From Oscillospiraceae bacterium (GTDB taxonomy: Bacteria; Bacillota; Clostridia; Oscillospirales; Ruminococcaceae): 60,338 bases of DNA. This document shows positions 8,258 to 20,200 of this stretch, in pieces. Below the pieces are notes generated by a model. The model worked only from the letters and a program-made list of their open reading frames with translations, did not search any database and had not been told where the DNA came from. The DNA lies in contig WQYC01000013.1 in assembly GCA_009781425.1 (NCBI GenBank), forward strand, positions 1 through 60,338, written 5' to 3'. The position numbers and the translations under genes were made by a program. Numbering within the stretch: the first letter of the stretch is position 1; each line of letters starts with the position of its first letter.

Positions 8258-10622
8258 ACCAAGTTTCTCCACTACTTACGTCCGCTTTAAGCGGCGCGGT
8301 AAGCACTGCCGCGGCTTCCATTTCTTCCTTGAGCAGTTTTTCAACCTCGGGCAATTCTTCAAGCGGTGCTTCGACAATCAACTCGTCGTGAACCTGCAAA
8401 ATCAGCCTTGCTTTCAGCCCGCGCTCGTTAATTTTGTTGTACACGCGAATCATCGCAAGCTTGATTATATCCGCCGCCGTGCCTTGAATAGGCGTGTTCT
8501 GCGCGATTCGCTTACCTGCAGCTTCGATAATTTTATTACTCGAATTTATTTCGGAAATATATCTTTTTCGCCCGAACATAGTCGAAACAAAACCGCTTTT
8601 TTTCGCGGCGGCAATCGTTTCGTCCATGTAGGTTTTCACGCCTTTGTATTTTTCAAGATAGCTTTGTATATAGCTTTTCGCCTCGCCAACGCTGACGCCG
8701 ATGTCCTTCGCGAGCGAGAACGCGCCGATTCCGTAAACAATCCCGAAATTGACCGCTTTTGCCGCGGTTCTCAGCTCGGGCGTGACCCATTCGGGCGGCT
8801 GATTGAAGACCTGCGCCGCCGTAATCGTATGAATATCCGCGTCCTCCGCGAAGGCTTTTTTCATGATTTCGTCATCGGAAATATGTGCAAGAACGCGCAG
8901 TTCAATCTGCGAATAGTCAGCGTCCGCCAGCGTCGCGCCCTCTTTTGCTCTGAAGAATTTCCGCATCTGCCGCCCGCGCGGAGTGCGAACGGGAATGTTC
9001 TGAATATTCGGCTCAACCGAGGAAATCCGCCCCGTCCGCGTAATCGTCTGCATGAAAGTCGTGCGGATTCTGCCGTCGCCGCAGACTTGATTCAGCAAGC
9101 CCGCAACGTAGGTGGAATTCAGTTTTGTAAGCGCGCGGAACTCGATTATAAGCGGGATTATCTCATGCTTATCCGCTAAGCCTTCGAGCACGTCGGCGTT
9201 GGTTGAATAGCCTGTTTTGGTTTTTTTGCCGTGCGGAAGCATTAGCTTGTCGAAGAGGATTTCGCCGAGCTGTTTCGGCGATGAAATGTTGAATTTACAG
9301 TCGGCAAGCGCGTAAATCTCGCTCCCAATTCTTTCAATATCTTTTTCGAGCTCCGCGCCGAACGCCTTGATTCCGTCCTTGTCGAGCTCGATTCCCTCGC
9401 GCTCCATGCTGACAAGTACTTCTGTCAGCGGGATTTCGATGTCGGTTAATAAGTCCTGCATATTCTCGCTGTGCAGCTTTGTGTAAAGCCACTCGGGCGT
9501 GTGTTCATCGGGGTTTAAGCCGAGCAGATACGCCGCCAGGGTAGTATCAAAAACCACGTTTTTGATTTTTATGCCTCTGTCGAACGCGTGGCTCCAGAGT
9601 GCTTTTAAATCGTGGGTTCTTTTCTTTTCGTCGCCGCTCAAAAACTCGTCGGTGCTGTCGGCAGTTGCTTCGGGTAACTCTTGAAATTCAACGGAATTCC
9701 CCTCCTGTGGAGGGGTGGCGCGAAGCGCCGGGGTGGTTTGCGGCGCAGTTGTTACAATTGCGTCAGCGTTCACATTAAACTTTTTCATGAACGAAAACAT
9801 TTCAAGCTCGTTTAAAATCCGCGCAAGCTCAGCGTCGTCGCGCCCGTGCAGTACGTAATCCGCAATCGCCGTCGAAACAGGCACGTCGAGCGCGATTCTG
9901 CCGAGCTCGCGGCTTAAAAAGCAAAGCTCCCGCCCGTCAGACAGCTTCTTTTTCACACCTGCCGAAGCCTCAAGCGCGTCAAGATTTTCGTAGATTTTAT
10001 CAATGCTTTCGTATTTTTTTATTAAGTCGAAGGCGGTTTTCTCGCCTATTCCTTTTACTCCGGGTATATTATCGCTCGAATCGCCCATAAGAGCCTTAAC
10101 TTCAAGCATTTGCGCGGGGCTGATTCCATAGGTTTCCCGAATTAATTTGGGCGTGAAAATCGTATCGTCGTTAGTTTTAGCAAGGTTAACACTGACTTTT
10201 TCGTTCACAAGCTGAAAAGCGTCGCGGTCGCCTGTCGCTAATACGCACTCGTTTCCGCTTTCGCTTGCCGCGTTCGCCAATGTCCCTAAAATATCATCGG
10301 CTTCAAAGCCCTCTTTTTCAAGCACAGCTACGCCGAGCGCGGTCATGAGCTGTTTTATATAAGGAAGCTGTACAGCCAAATCGTCGGGCATACCCTTGCG
10401 GTTCGCTTTATACTCTGAGTATATCCCCGTGCGGAATGTCGGCTTCCGCATATCAAACGCGACAGCGACAGCGTCTGCGCCAAACTGCTTCTGAAGCTTC
10501 AGATAAATGTTCAGAAAGCCTGTCGCGGCGTGCGTCGGCACGCCTGCCTTGTTTGAAAGCGGGCGGATTCCGTAGTAAGCACGGTTAGCTATGCTGTTGC
10601 CGTCGATTACCAAAAGTTTCAT
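8244..10622 (-). CDS. polA: DNA polymerase I with 5' nuclease and truncated proofreading domain
   Basis: Fills gaps and removes RNA primers. The N-terminal 5' nuclease (about residues 1-285) is intact, with FDMRKPTFR, EGFEADDILGT, ATGDRDAF and GVKGIGEKTA. The C-terminal polymerase is intact, with DADYSQIELR, the O-helix KAVNFGIVYG and QVHDELIVEAP. The total of 792 residues is short: between about residues 290 and 390 only the second half of the 3'-5' exonuclease fold remains and the metal-binding DxE motif is absent, so proofreading is not expected. A GC-rich double hairpin is read in frame as part of the linker near residues 296-308. GNAT, polA and rimI overlap and form one transcript. Confidence 0.95.
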   Translation of the reverse strand: MKLLVIDGNSIANRAYYGIRPLSNKAGVPTHAATGFLNIYLKLQKQFGADAVAVAFDMRKPTFRTGIYSEYKANRKGMPDDLAVQLPYIKQLMTALGVAVLEKEGFEADDILGTLANAASESGNECVLATGDRDAFQLVNEKVSVNLAKTNDDTIFTPKLIRETYGISPAQMLEVKALMGDSSDNIPGVKGIGEKTAFDLIKKYESIDKIYENLDALEASAGVKKKLSDGRELCFLSRELGRIALDVPVSTAIADYVLHGRDDAELARILNELEMFSFMKKFNVNADAIVTTAPQTTPALRATPPQEGNSVEFQELPEATADSTDEFLSGDEKKRTHDLKALWSHAFDRGIKIKNVVFDTTLAAYLLGLNPDEHTPEWLYTKLHSENMQDLLTDIEIPLTEVLVSMEREGIELDKDGIKAFGAELEKDIERIGSEIYALADCKFNISSPKQLGEILFDKLMLPHGKKTKTGYSTNADVLEGLADKHEIIPLIIEFRALTKLNSTYVAGLLNQVCGDGRIRTTFMQTITRTGRISSVEPNIQNIPVRTPRGRQMRKFFRAKEGATLADADYSQIELRVLAHISDDEIMKKAFAEDADIHTITAAQVFNQPPEWVTPELRTAAKAVNFGIVYGIGAFSLAKDIGVSVGEAKSYIQSYLEKYKGVKTYMDETIAAAKKSGFVSTMFGRKRYISEINSSNKIIEAAGKRIAQNTPIQGTAADIIKLAMIRVYNKINERGLKARLILQVHDELIVEAPLEELPEVEKLLKEEMEAAAVLTAPLKADVSSGETWYDAH
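9699..9729. repeat. Double-hairpin palindromic element inside polA
   Basis: Two adjacent GC-rich hairpins: CCCCTCC/GGAGGGG with a 3-base loop, then GGCGC/GCGCC with a GAA loop. They are read in frame in the linker between the 5' nuclease and the exonuclease remnant (protein sequence RATPPQEG). The arrangement resembles small palindromic intergenic repeats, but no second copy is visible in this window. Confidence 0.55.
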
Positions 10623-11104
10623 TAAATTTCCTTTTTCATAAAGCAGACAGTGAACGGGAAATTCGGGAATATTTTGATTCCCGTTTCCTCATAACCGAGG
10701 AGCTTATACCATTCTAAGAGCAGTTTATTTTCGTAAATAATCCCGATTGAAATTATTTTTCCGCCCGACTCTCTGATGTATTCCTCGGCGGCTTTCATCA
10801 GGTCCTTGCCGCCTCTGCGGTGCCTGAAGGAGGGCAGTACAGCAAGCTTTTCTACATAATAATTCTCGCCGTCCTTTGTTTCAACCGCGACGAAGCCGAC
10901 CTGCTTTTCCCACTCGAACAAGCCGAGCATTTTCACGCCCGCCTCAAAGTCACCGAGCAGCTTTTCGTCTTGCAAAAACGTGCCGTGCGTGGGCGTGTTT
11001 TCCTCGGTAATGCCGAATTCATCGGCGATTGTCTGAAAGGAGCAGCGTATTATTTCCGCGCTCATCGGAATTTCTTCCTTCGTAATTTCTTTTACGTGAT
11101 ACAT
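10622..11104 (-). CDS. GNAT family N-acetyltransferase
   Basis: A 160-residue GNAT-fold protein. The acetyl-CoA motif is VLPSFRHRRGGKDLMKAA and a late beta strand carries ENKLLLEWYKLLGYEETG. The acceptor is unknown. The start has an AGGAGG ribosome site, and its stop shares one base with the polA start codon (TAATG), so it is co-translated with polA and rimI. It may be a small-molecule or protein acetyltransferase; nothing narrower can be supported. Confidence 0.85.
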   Translation of the reverse strand: MYHVKEITKEEIPMSAEIIRCSFQTIADEFGITEENTPTHGTFLQDEKLLGDFEAGVKMLGLFEWEKQVGFVAVETKDGENYYVEKLAVLPSFRHRRGGKDLMKAAEEYIRESGGKIISIGIIYENKLLLEWYKLLGYEETGIKIFPNFPFTVCFMKKEI

Positions 11105-11142
11105 TTCGGTTTTCCTCCTGTATTACCTTGAACCATAAATAA

Positions 11143-13552
<2,410 letters not shown>

Positions 13553-13556
<4 letters not shown>

Positions 13557-13927
13557 ATGATGTGCAATCCATAGCCGAGCGAGCCGGAGCTTGAACCTGA
13601 GCCGCTTCCGAAAGAACCGAAGCTTCCGCTTGAGGGGAACGAGTCCCTTTTTGCGCCGACAGATTCTGTCAACGTGGGGCAAATTTTATCAACGTTGGTA
13701 AATACAGTCGGCGCAAAAAGGGTCTCGTTCCCCGCTACTCCGAAAGCATATTCAAGACTTCCTGTTTCCTCAAGCTTCTTCGCCTCTTCCTCGCCGTCAT
13801 TGGCTTTTAGCCAGACCAAAAGACTGCCGCCCAAATAGTAACCGCGAAGTGAGGTCGGGTCGAAATTATTCTTTATATCCCGGGCGTTCCAAACCCTTTC
13901 CCCATTAAGCCAAAGGCAGCACTTCAT
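13553..13927 (-). CDS. Small protein of unknown function with Gly/Ser-rich tail
   Basis: A 124-residue protein whose N-terminal half (LNGERVWNARDIKNNFD, then LRGYYLGGSLLVWL) follows a pattern I have seen in small uncharacterised domains: a predicted helix, Tyr-Tyr, Gly-Gly, Leu, Trp-Leu. The C-terminus is low complexity (about 25 residues of Gly, Ser and Phe). A good ribosome site precedes the start. Its stop overlaps the glycosyltransferase-like start, so the two are co-expressed. The middle of the gene contains a 27-of-29-base inverted repeat. Confidence 0.7.
13632..13735. repeat. 29-bp inverted repeat inside a coding gene
   Basis: Arms at 13632-13660 and 13707-13735 match at 27 of 29 positions, separated by a 46-base loop that itself contains two copies of TCAACGT. 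The structure is read in frame (NETLFAPTVF on one arm, SVGAKRDSFP on the other). A stem this long inside a gene is unusual and could be a small mobile hairpin or a strong mRNA structure. Confidence 0.75.
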
Positions 13928-13941
13928 TTTTTCTTTCCTTT

Positions 13942-15330
13942 TTACTTTACAATTATATCTCTCATGATTTTTTCTGCGGCTCCGAGGAGCCGTTGCCGCG
14001 TGTTAAACGCGGGTGTTTCTATAACCATGTCTAAAAGCCGCTCTAATACTGTGTTCGCGTGCTCGTCGTTGCGTACCAAACCGCCTTGAATAAGGTCGTA
14101 GCGGTTGACTGCAAGCTGGTGCAGGGTATAGCATTCCTTTAAGGCGATGATTTCGTTAACAGCGTCAATCTGCTTTTTGCAAGCCATTGCCGCTCCCTCA
14201 AAGTCGGGCGAGCGCGCTTTTAAGTCCGCGTATCTGAATTGTAGTATTGATTTCAAGCGTTCGGGCGGCATTTCCCGCAGTCTCAGCTTTAACGAGCGGC
14301 GTTCGTTCGTTATTTCAACGCTTTGGTTTTTAATAAGAAAGCCGACTTCCCGCGTTTCGTCCTCGGAAAAGCCCATGCGGCGCATGATTTTCTGCGCGTA
14401 CAGGAACGAACGCTCGGCGTGACCGTGAAAATGCCCTTTGCCGCTCGCGTCCTCGGAGAAGCAGTCGGGCTTTCCGAGCGAGTGCAGAAGCATTGCGTAC
14501 CGCAAGGTCAGCACAGGCGAGGCGTAGCCCACGCTTCTGAAGGTATGCGTGAGCGCGTCACAGCTGTATTCGGGGCGTTTGAGGCTGAAGTCTGCAAGCG
14601 CGGCGAATTCCGGAATCAGCGCGATGAAAACCTCGGCATATTCCTCTAAGACAGTGCTTGCGTTTCTGCCATGCAAAACCCAGCTCAGCTCTGTCCGCAG
14701 GTCTGCGGGCGCGGCATCGTTCAGGTAGTCCTTATACATGAAAATCGCTTCCTGAGTAGCAGGTGAGATTACATAATCGCCCGACGAATAATAGCCGAGT
14801 GCTTGCAGAATCGACACAGGATTGCGCTCGAAGGTCGCGGGCTCGTCTTTGTTTTTTTCGTCGTCGTCCGCAATTTTTATCACGTCCACCACCGCCTGCT
14901 CACCAAGCAGACAATCAACGCCGCCAAACGGGTCAACGAAGCCCTCGCGTGGGTTGTAAGCAATCGCGTTAAAGGAAAAGTCGCGCCTTTTCAAGTCTTC
15001 AATTATACTGTCGGTATAAATCGGCGCACCTTTTTCGGTAAAGCCCTTTCTGTAGGGCGCGATTAGCACCGGCATACCCTGCACAGTAACGACTACCTCG
15101 CCTTTTGTCAAGTTATCAATATTAACATTGTAAATATCGAAAATCGCGCGGATTCTGCCGACCTCCGCGTCGGTAATTATATCAAAGTCAACGGTGCTCG
15201 TGCCGCCGATAAGCTCCCGCACGCACCGCCCGACGATATAGGCGCGGTAAGAGTAGGCGTGAAGCCTGTTCAGCAGCTCGTTCACCTGGTTCGGTATTTC
15301 TATGCTTGCTTTTAAATTATGCTCAGCCAA
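13942..15330 (-). CDS. cca: CCA tRNA nucleotidyltransferase, polyA polymerase family
   Basis: Adds or repairs the 3' CCA of tRNA. The head domain has IVGRCVRELIGG and VDFDIITDAE (the two catalytic Asp) and RRDFSFNAIAYNP for nucleotide recognition. A C-terminal HD-type domain follows, but the HD doublet reads HSLGK, so its metal Asp is lost. I start at TTG (15330): AAGGTGACG sits just upstream and the ATG at 15375 lies inside a heptanucleotide repeat array. This gives 462 residues. Downstream is the small gene at 13553. Confidence 0.9.
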   Translation of the reverse strand: MAEHNLKASIEIPNQVNELLNRLHAYSYRAYIVGRCVRELIGGTSTVDFDIITDAEVGRIRAIFDIYNVNIDNLTKGEVVVTVQGMPVLIAPYRKGFTEKGAPIYTDSIIEDLKRRDFSFNAIAYNPREGFVDPFGGVDCLLGEQAVVDVIKIADDDEKNKDEPATFERNPVSILQALGYYSSGDYVISPATQEAIFMYKDYLNDAAPADLRTELSWVLHGRNASTVLEEYAEVFIALIPEFAALADFSLKRPEYSCDALTHTFRSVGYASPVLTLRYAMLLHSLGKPDCFSEDASGKGHFHGHAERSFLYAQKIMRRMGFSEDETREVGFLIKNQSVEITNERRSLKLRLREMPPERLKSILQFRYADLKARSPDFEGAAMACKKQIDAVNEIIALKECYTLHQLAVNRYDLIQGGLVRNDEHANTVLERLLDMVIETPAFNTRQRLLGAAEKIMRDIIVK

Positions 15331-15352
15331 ACCGTCACCTTCATTCTTTCGT

Positions 15353-15387
15353 AATTGTACATTGTACATTGTCAATTGTTAATTGTC
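15353..15387. repeat. Heptanucleotide repeat array, 5 units (copy 1)
   Basis: Five tandem 7-base units of the form (A/C)ATTGTN, between the ttcA stop codon and the true cca start. It is followed by CGTCA, which includes the ttcA stop codon on the other strand. Same family as the arrays at 22037, 51880, 55501 and 58451. Confidence 0.85.
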
Positions 15388-15389
15388 CG

Positions 15390-16100
15390 TCACCAGTTAT
15401 CTACGCCGCTCTTTCTGAGCGCGCCGAAAAGTCTAAGCTTGAATCCTCTGTCCTCTTTTTCGCGGGCGTCGAGAAAGTCCTTCACCCGCTGTCTTTCGGT
15501 CAGCTTGTCAACAGGACAAGGCGATTTTATAATTTCAAAGCCGCTTTTGATACAAGTGCTAAGCACTGTCGCTTCCGGTGCGAAAATAAGCGGTCTAATC
15601 ATAGTCAAATCCTTGCGCGAGAGATAGCTCTTCGGCGCGAAGCAGCCGACTCGCCCCTCTCTGAAAAGATTCATGATGAATGTTTCTATCACGTCGTCTA
15701 TATTATGACCGAGCGCGATTTTGTTACAGCCGTTTTCCTTAGCCGCGTCGTGGAGCGCGCCGCGCCGCATTTTCGCGCATAATGCGCAGGGGTTTTTCTC
15801 CTTGCGAATATCAAAAACGATTTCCGCTATGTCGGTTCGGATTAGCGTAAAAGGCACGTCAAGCTCGTCGCAGAGCCGCTGTACAGGGGAATAGTCGCCG
15901 TCTTTTTTGTCGAAGCGCGGGTCTAAGCTGATAGCGTGGAGCTCATACTTCGCTTCAAAGAACCGCCGCATTTTCGCGAGCGCGGCTAATAAAACAATGC
16001 TGTCCTTGCCGCCCGAAACGCCGACTGCGATTTTGTCGCCGTCTTCTATTAAGTTATATTCTTGGCACGCTTTACGTACATATCCAAGTATTCTTTGCAT
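15390..16100 (-). CDS. ttcA: TtcA-family tRNA 2-thiolation protein
   Basis: A 236-residue PP-loop ATPase of the TtcA/TtuA family, which thiolates tRNA (cytidine-32 in TtcA). Visible motifs are the PP-loop SGGKDS (about residue 29), the Cys-x2-Cys pair CALCAK that holds an iron-sulfur cluster together with a later Cys (KSPCP), and GHNIDDVIET. The length is normal for the Gram-positive branch. It has its own sigma-A promoter and the downstream cca gene is separated only by a repeat array. Confidence 0.87.
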   Translation of the reverse strand: MQRILGYVRKACQEYNLIEDGDKIAVGVSGGKDSIVLLAALAKMRRFFEAKYELHAISLDPRFDKKDGDYSPVQRLCDELDVPFTLIRTDIAEIVFDIRKEKNPCALCAKMRRGALHDAAKENGCNKIALGHNIDDVIETFIMNLFREGRVGCFAPKSYLSRKDLTMIRPLIFAPEATVLSTCIKSGFEIIKSPCPVDKLTERQRVKDFLDAREKEDRGFKLRLFGALRKSGVDNW

Positions 16101-16142
16101 TTTCTATAGTCCTTTTTCCTCTGTTCACTACATACATACTAT

Positions 16143-16171
16143 ATCATAACATTTTTTAAAGAATTTTTCAA
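16143..16171 (-). promoter_or_regulatory. Sigma-A promoter of ttcA
   Basis: Minus-strand TTGAAA (16166-16171), 17-base spacer, TATGAT (16143-16148), about 45 bases before the ttcA start and just downstream of the flagellar operon terminator. Confidence 0.75.
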
Positions 16172-16183
16172 CCTTTTTTTGAC

Positions 16184-16215
16184 AAAAAAATGTAAGGGCG
16201 GATTAAAATCCGCCC
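16184..16215 (-). terminator. Intrinsic terminator of the late flagellar operon
   Basis: A near-perfect palindrome GGGCGGATT/AATCCGCCC (16196-16215) is followed on the minus strand by TTACATTTTTTT. It lies 18 bases downstream of the last flagellar gene. Confidence 0.85.
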
Positions 16216-16232
16216 TGCGCCTGTCTATTTCT

Positions 16233-16733
16233 TTAATTTTGTATGTCAAACTGCTTGCCTTTTTCGCCTTTTCCGCCGTCTGCGATTCTTGTGGTCTGAT
16301 AAAAATCTAACTTTTTCTTTTCACGCTGAAGATTTTCAAGCTCGCCGCGCACTTCGTCGTATTTTCTTTTGTAGCGCAGCTGATTCCCGACTTCCTTTTG
16401 CATGATTTCGCCTTGAATCAGACGCAGGTTGATAATTTTAACTTGAATTATCTCTTCTTCGCCTAAAAATTTGTCTGTGACCTTCTCGCCGACGAGCATT
16501 TTGCGGATTGTCGCCGCTTTTTCGGGAGTCTGCTTGTCAATCAGCTCGGTGATTTCCGGCTTGAGCGTTTTGATTTGCGTGATGATATTTTCGCGCTCGT
16601 CTAAAACAAGCTGCGTTTCGTCCACGAGCTCAAGGTCTGCCGTTGAAAGACGCTCGGAAAGCGCGTTAAAATCAAAAAGGAGGCTTTCGAGACTACCGAG
16701 CTTCTCCGCTAATAAATCAACGCTGATAATCAT
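16233..16733 (-). CDS. FliT/FlgN-like flagellar chaperone candidate
   Basis: A 166-residue, highly charged, probably all-helical protein (coiled-coil regions such as LENLQREKKKLDF) directly downstream of fliD-fliS. In that position Firmicutes encode FliT-type or FlgN-type export chaperones, and the N-terminal hydrophobic/acidic helix fits. Sequence alone does not prove the family. A strong AGGAGG ribosome site precedes it; the gap to fliS holds two back-to-back hairpin repeats. It is the last gene before the operon terminator. Confidence 0.65.
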   Translation of the reverse strand: MIISVDLLAEKLGSLESLLFDFNALSERLSTADLELVDETQLVLDERENIITQIKTLKPEITELIDKQTPEKAATIRKMLVGEKVTDKFLGEEEIIQVKIINLRLIQGEIMQKEVGNQLRYKRKYDEVRGELENLQREKKKLDFYQTTRIADGGKGEKGKQFDIQN

Positions 16734-16757
16734 TTCTTATGCCTCCTAAATCTTACT

Positions 16758-16816
16758 GTAGGGTCAACCCTGCGTGGTTGACCGATAAGCGGGACGCCAC
16801 ACAGGGCGTCCCCTAC
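16758..16816. repeat. Head-to-head pair of GTAGGG hairpin repeats
   Basis: Two inverted copies of a 31-base element share a central TAA. Each starts GTAGGG, has a 6-base stem, the loop CTGYGT, the complementary stem and CCGNTTA or CCGATAA. The stems differ completely (TCAACC/GGTTGA versus GACGCC/GGCGTC) yet remain paired. The pair sits 3 bases downstream of the fliS stop. Confidence 0.85.
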
Positions 16817-16819
16817 GAA

Positions 16820-17242
16820 TTACATTGCTACTGCCGAAGCAGAGTTCTGCATTGCCTGCATATGAATCTGCTCCTTGGGCATTCTCGAGATTTGCAGGAA
16901 CGCGTCCTTTAAATCTGCAACCATCGGCAATAATGCTTTGACTTTTTCTGTGTCTTTTTTGATATTCGCTTCGATGAGCTCATGCGCGAAGTATTCATAA
17001 AGCGCGTCTAAGTCCCTGCCGATAGCTATGTCTAAGTCTAAAACCGAGCGGAGCGCACCTACTATTTCCATTGCCTTCATGAGCGAAGTATTGGTGTTTT
17101 CAATATCCTTTTTCTCCATGAAAAACAACCCGCGGTTCATCTGCCGTTCACATTCGTCGTACAGCTTGATTACTATTTCAATAGGAGTCATGGTTGTGAC
17201 CGCTTGCTTTTTATAACTCGAATAAACGTTTCCTGGTATCAT
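16820..17242 (-). CDS. fliS: Flagellar export chaperone FliS
   Basis: Cytoplasmic chaperone that keeps flagellin unfolded before export. The 140-residue protein has the FliS hallmark start (YSSYKKQAVTTMTPIEIVIKLYDE) and the helical core RGLFFMEKKDIEN. The C-terminus is extended by Met/Ala-rich residues. It follows fliD with a 13-base gap and a GGAGG ribosome site. No flagellin gene is in the window, so the client is encoded elsewhere. Confidence 0.95.
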   Translation of the reverse strand: MIPGNVYSSYKKQAVTTMTPIEIVIKLYDECERQMNRGLFFMEKKDIENTNTSLMKAMEIVGALRSVLDLDIAIGRDLDALYEYFAHELIEANIKKDTEKVKALLPMVADLKDAFLQISRMPKEQIHMQAMQNSASAVAM

Positions 17243-17255
17243 AATCGGTTCCTCC

Positions 17256-20200
17256 CTATTTGTTGTTGCCCCACATATTATTCATGCCCATCTGTGAAAC
17301 AAAGTCGCCCTGGCTGTTAAGCTGACCCATCTGCTGTTCAAGGTTGGAGAAGATTTTCCAGTATCTGTCCTGCTGCTTCTGATAACGTAATTCAAGGTTC
17401 GCGATTACGCTGTTAAGGCGTTTGATTTGGTCGTATATCGCGTTGCTCGTTGCAGACGATTGATTCGCCATGCCTGCTCTTTGAATTAATAATCCTCTTT
17501 CGCCGCGGTCGCCCGAGGTTTTAGTTGCGGAATCAATAATTCCTCTGAGCTTCGGCATTATGCCGTCTTCGCGGTTGGTGAACAGCTCGGTGATTAAGTC
17601 TATGTCTTTTTCGATTGCCGACATCAGCTTCTGCTCGTTGATTACGAGTTTACCGTTGTTGAGCCAGTTATCCGAGGTGGAAATCCCCATGCTGAACAGC
17701 CCGAACTTCGTTCCGTCGCCGCGGTCAATCCCGGAGAACATCGCGACTCTCATGTCGCCCATTAATTTAATCAGCGTGCGGTCGTTGTAGAGCAAGCCTT
17801 TCATGGCGCGCTCTTCCCACTTCTGCTCTTGTCTGTCGGTCATGCCGAGCTCTTCTCTGTCGGTGTCGGTGAGCATGAAGTATTCTTTGTCCGGCTTTTC
17901 GTTTACATAGCCGAAAACGTAGTCTATCAGCGCGTTGTAGTCCTTTACGAAGTCCTTGATTAAATCGAGCATTGCCGAGGTATCGCGTTCTACAACTATT
18001 TCAAACGTACCGTCTGCACCTAAAACGGCGTTCGGCCCTACAGTGATTTCCATGCCGTTTGCCGAGTATGAATTTGATGCGGTTTCAACAGTCTGACCGT
18101 TAATCGTAAGGCTCATGTTCTGCCCGTTTGTGCGGGTGTAGTCACCTGCTCCGAAGCCTAATGCAGCAAGCAGTCCCTGTTCGCCGTCAGCGAAGGTGAG
18201 CTCTGTATCTGCGCCGAATTCCTTTGCTTTGATTTCAAAGGTATTTGTGAGCGTCGAGAAGGTCATTTCCACGTTAGCTTTGGTGTTGGTGTTTACTGCA
18301 GTCATCATTTCTCTGATTGTCGTATTCGCGCCGAAGGAGAAATTCTGACCGTTGATTGTGAAGGTATAGTTACCTTGAGCGTTAGCGGTGAGCCCGAGTT
18401 CACTGAGTTTTGTGCTTTGGGAGACAGTGCTGACGGTATTAACCTGTGTTTGAATATCAGAACCGAAGCCGCCATCTGCGTTTGCGCTGCTTTCGCTTGT
18501 GAAGACGCCGAGGTTTAAAGCGTTTCCGTCTTTATCGGAAGCTGTTACAGTTACCGTGCCGTCAGCGGCTATGCTTACGTTTGCTTTTTTGCCGTCTGCG
18601 AATACTGCCTGCCTTTCAAGGCTGTTGGTAATTGCATTTTTATTGAAGTGGTCAGCTAATGCATTAGCTGCGGCGGTTGCGGTTGCCGGAGTATCTCCGA
18701 ATTTTGCAACCTCCGAGCCTACGAAAGCTTCAAAGCTTCTGCCGGCGTTGAAGCCGAGCGCGTAATTCGCGGCATAAGCGTTTTTCTCATCATAAGTGTT
18801 ACGCAGGAAGAACGCCCTGTCAGTTTTGTCGTTTTCCGCAACCATAGATGTACGCGTAAACTCGCCTGCAATCGCATCTAATAAGAGTCCTAATTCTTCT
18901 CTCTGTTCAGTAGTCAAATCGCCATAAAAAGCCGCTTTCGTAATATCAATACGACCGTCCATTGCTGTTTGGCTCCACCAGTTCATGCCGTGGGCATCTT
19001 CCATACCCTTAACGTCCGAAGCCAAGCCCATCATTTCACGGAAATCAGCCTGAGACATATATTTCGGGTTCGGAATAATTGACGGGTTGTCTTGCGGGTG
19101 TACAGGCTGGTCAGGGTTGAAAGCAGGGTTCGGAATATTTCCGGGGAAGCCGTTATCCCTCTGCCATTTATCGAACATTGTGTTATATGCGTGGCTCATT
19201 GCTCTGCCGTATTCAATTTGACGGATATTCGCGTCTCTGCGGGCAACCTCTGCGTCGAACAAAGCCCTTTGCTCGGTTGACATTTCAGCCCATGCTTTAT
19301 TGTACCACGCTTCGTTCATAGAATCGTTGATTGTGCCTCTTTGGTCGGGAGAAAGGGTGTTGATATAAGCATTTAATGCGTTATTTACAGCAGTATTATA
19401 CTGTTCTGTTTCGGTATCGGGGTCAAAGGTTATATTCGCGGTTATTTCCGCGAACTTCGCCGCGTCAAAGCCTAAGTCGCTGAAGCTCTGCAAAACAGTT
19501 CTTCTTTCCTGCCATGTAAGAGTTGTGCTTTCCCAGGCGTCCGAGCCTTTCCACGCATCGTATTTATTATTGATTTCAGAAACAAACATATCAGCCATCA
19601 TCTGGTTGAATATGTTAAATACCTGTCTTTCCTCTGCCTGTTTTTCATGAGCTTCTTTTAAAGCTTCCCACGCCGCTACGTCTGCCGCCGACTGAGAAGC
19701 GGGAGCGGACGGTAATGCGGCGAGCGTCGGCTGGTTTAATTTGAGCGTGCCGTCGGGATTTTGTACTGTGAAGTCTAATAAATTAGCAAAGAAATCCTTT
19801 TCAACTGTTGAGAAATTAATGGTTCGTGCTTCCCCGTCAATAAGGACTGTTATGCTGTTATTTCCTGTTTGCCAGTCGTTGATATTGCCGAGCGAGGCTG
19901 TGTTTGTAAGCTCAGTGACTACGCCTGTGGAAATAGCGGCTCTTTCGGTAGACATGAAGCCTACAGGTCCTACTGCGGTGTTAGTGTTATAGAATACACG
20001 CCCTCTGCCTGTACCCTCAACCAAGCTCCCGCCAACCATTCTGTCGTCGGTATCGTTTGTTTTACCGAAAACCTGAAGAGCTTTATTGACGTTTTTTACA
20101 ACCTCATCAGCGTTCGCGTTACCTTCAAAGGTTATCCACCTTTGGGTTCCGCCGACAGCTATAGACATCATGTGCGTTCCGCTTGTAAAGTCCTCGGGCT

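Noticed and set aside
13557-13682. N-terminal extension of the glycosyltransferase-like gene
   Set aside because: The basic residues lie in a frame overlapping the preceding gene, and the ATGA overlap start has a natural context.
15331-15375. ATG start of cca used by open-frame prediction
   Set aside because: It lies inside a repeat array; the TTG at 15330 has a proper ribosome site directly upstream.
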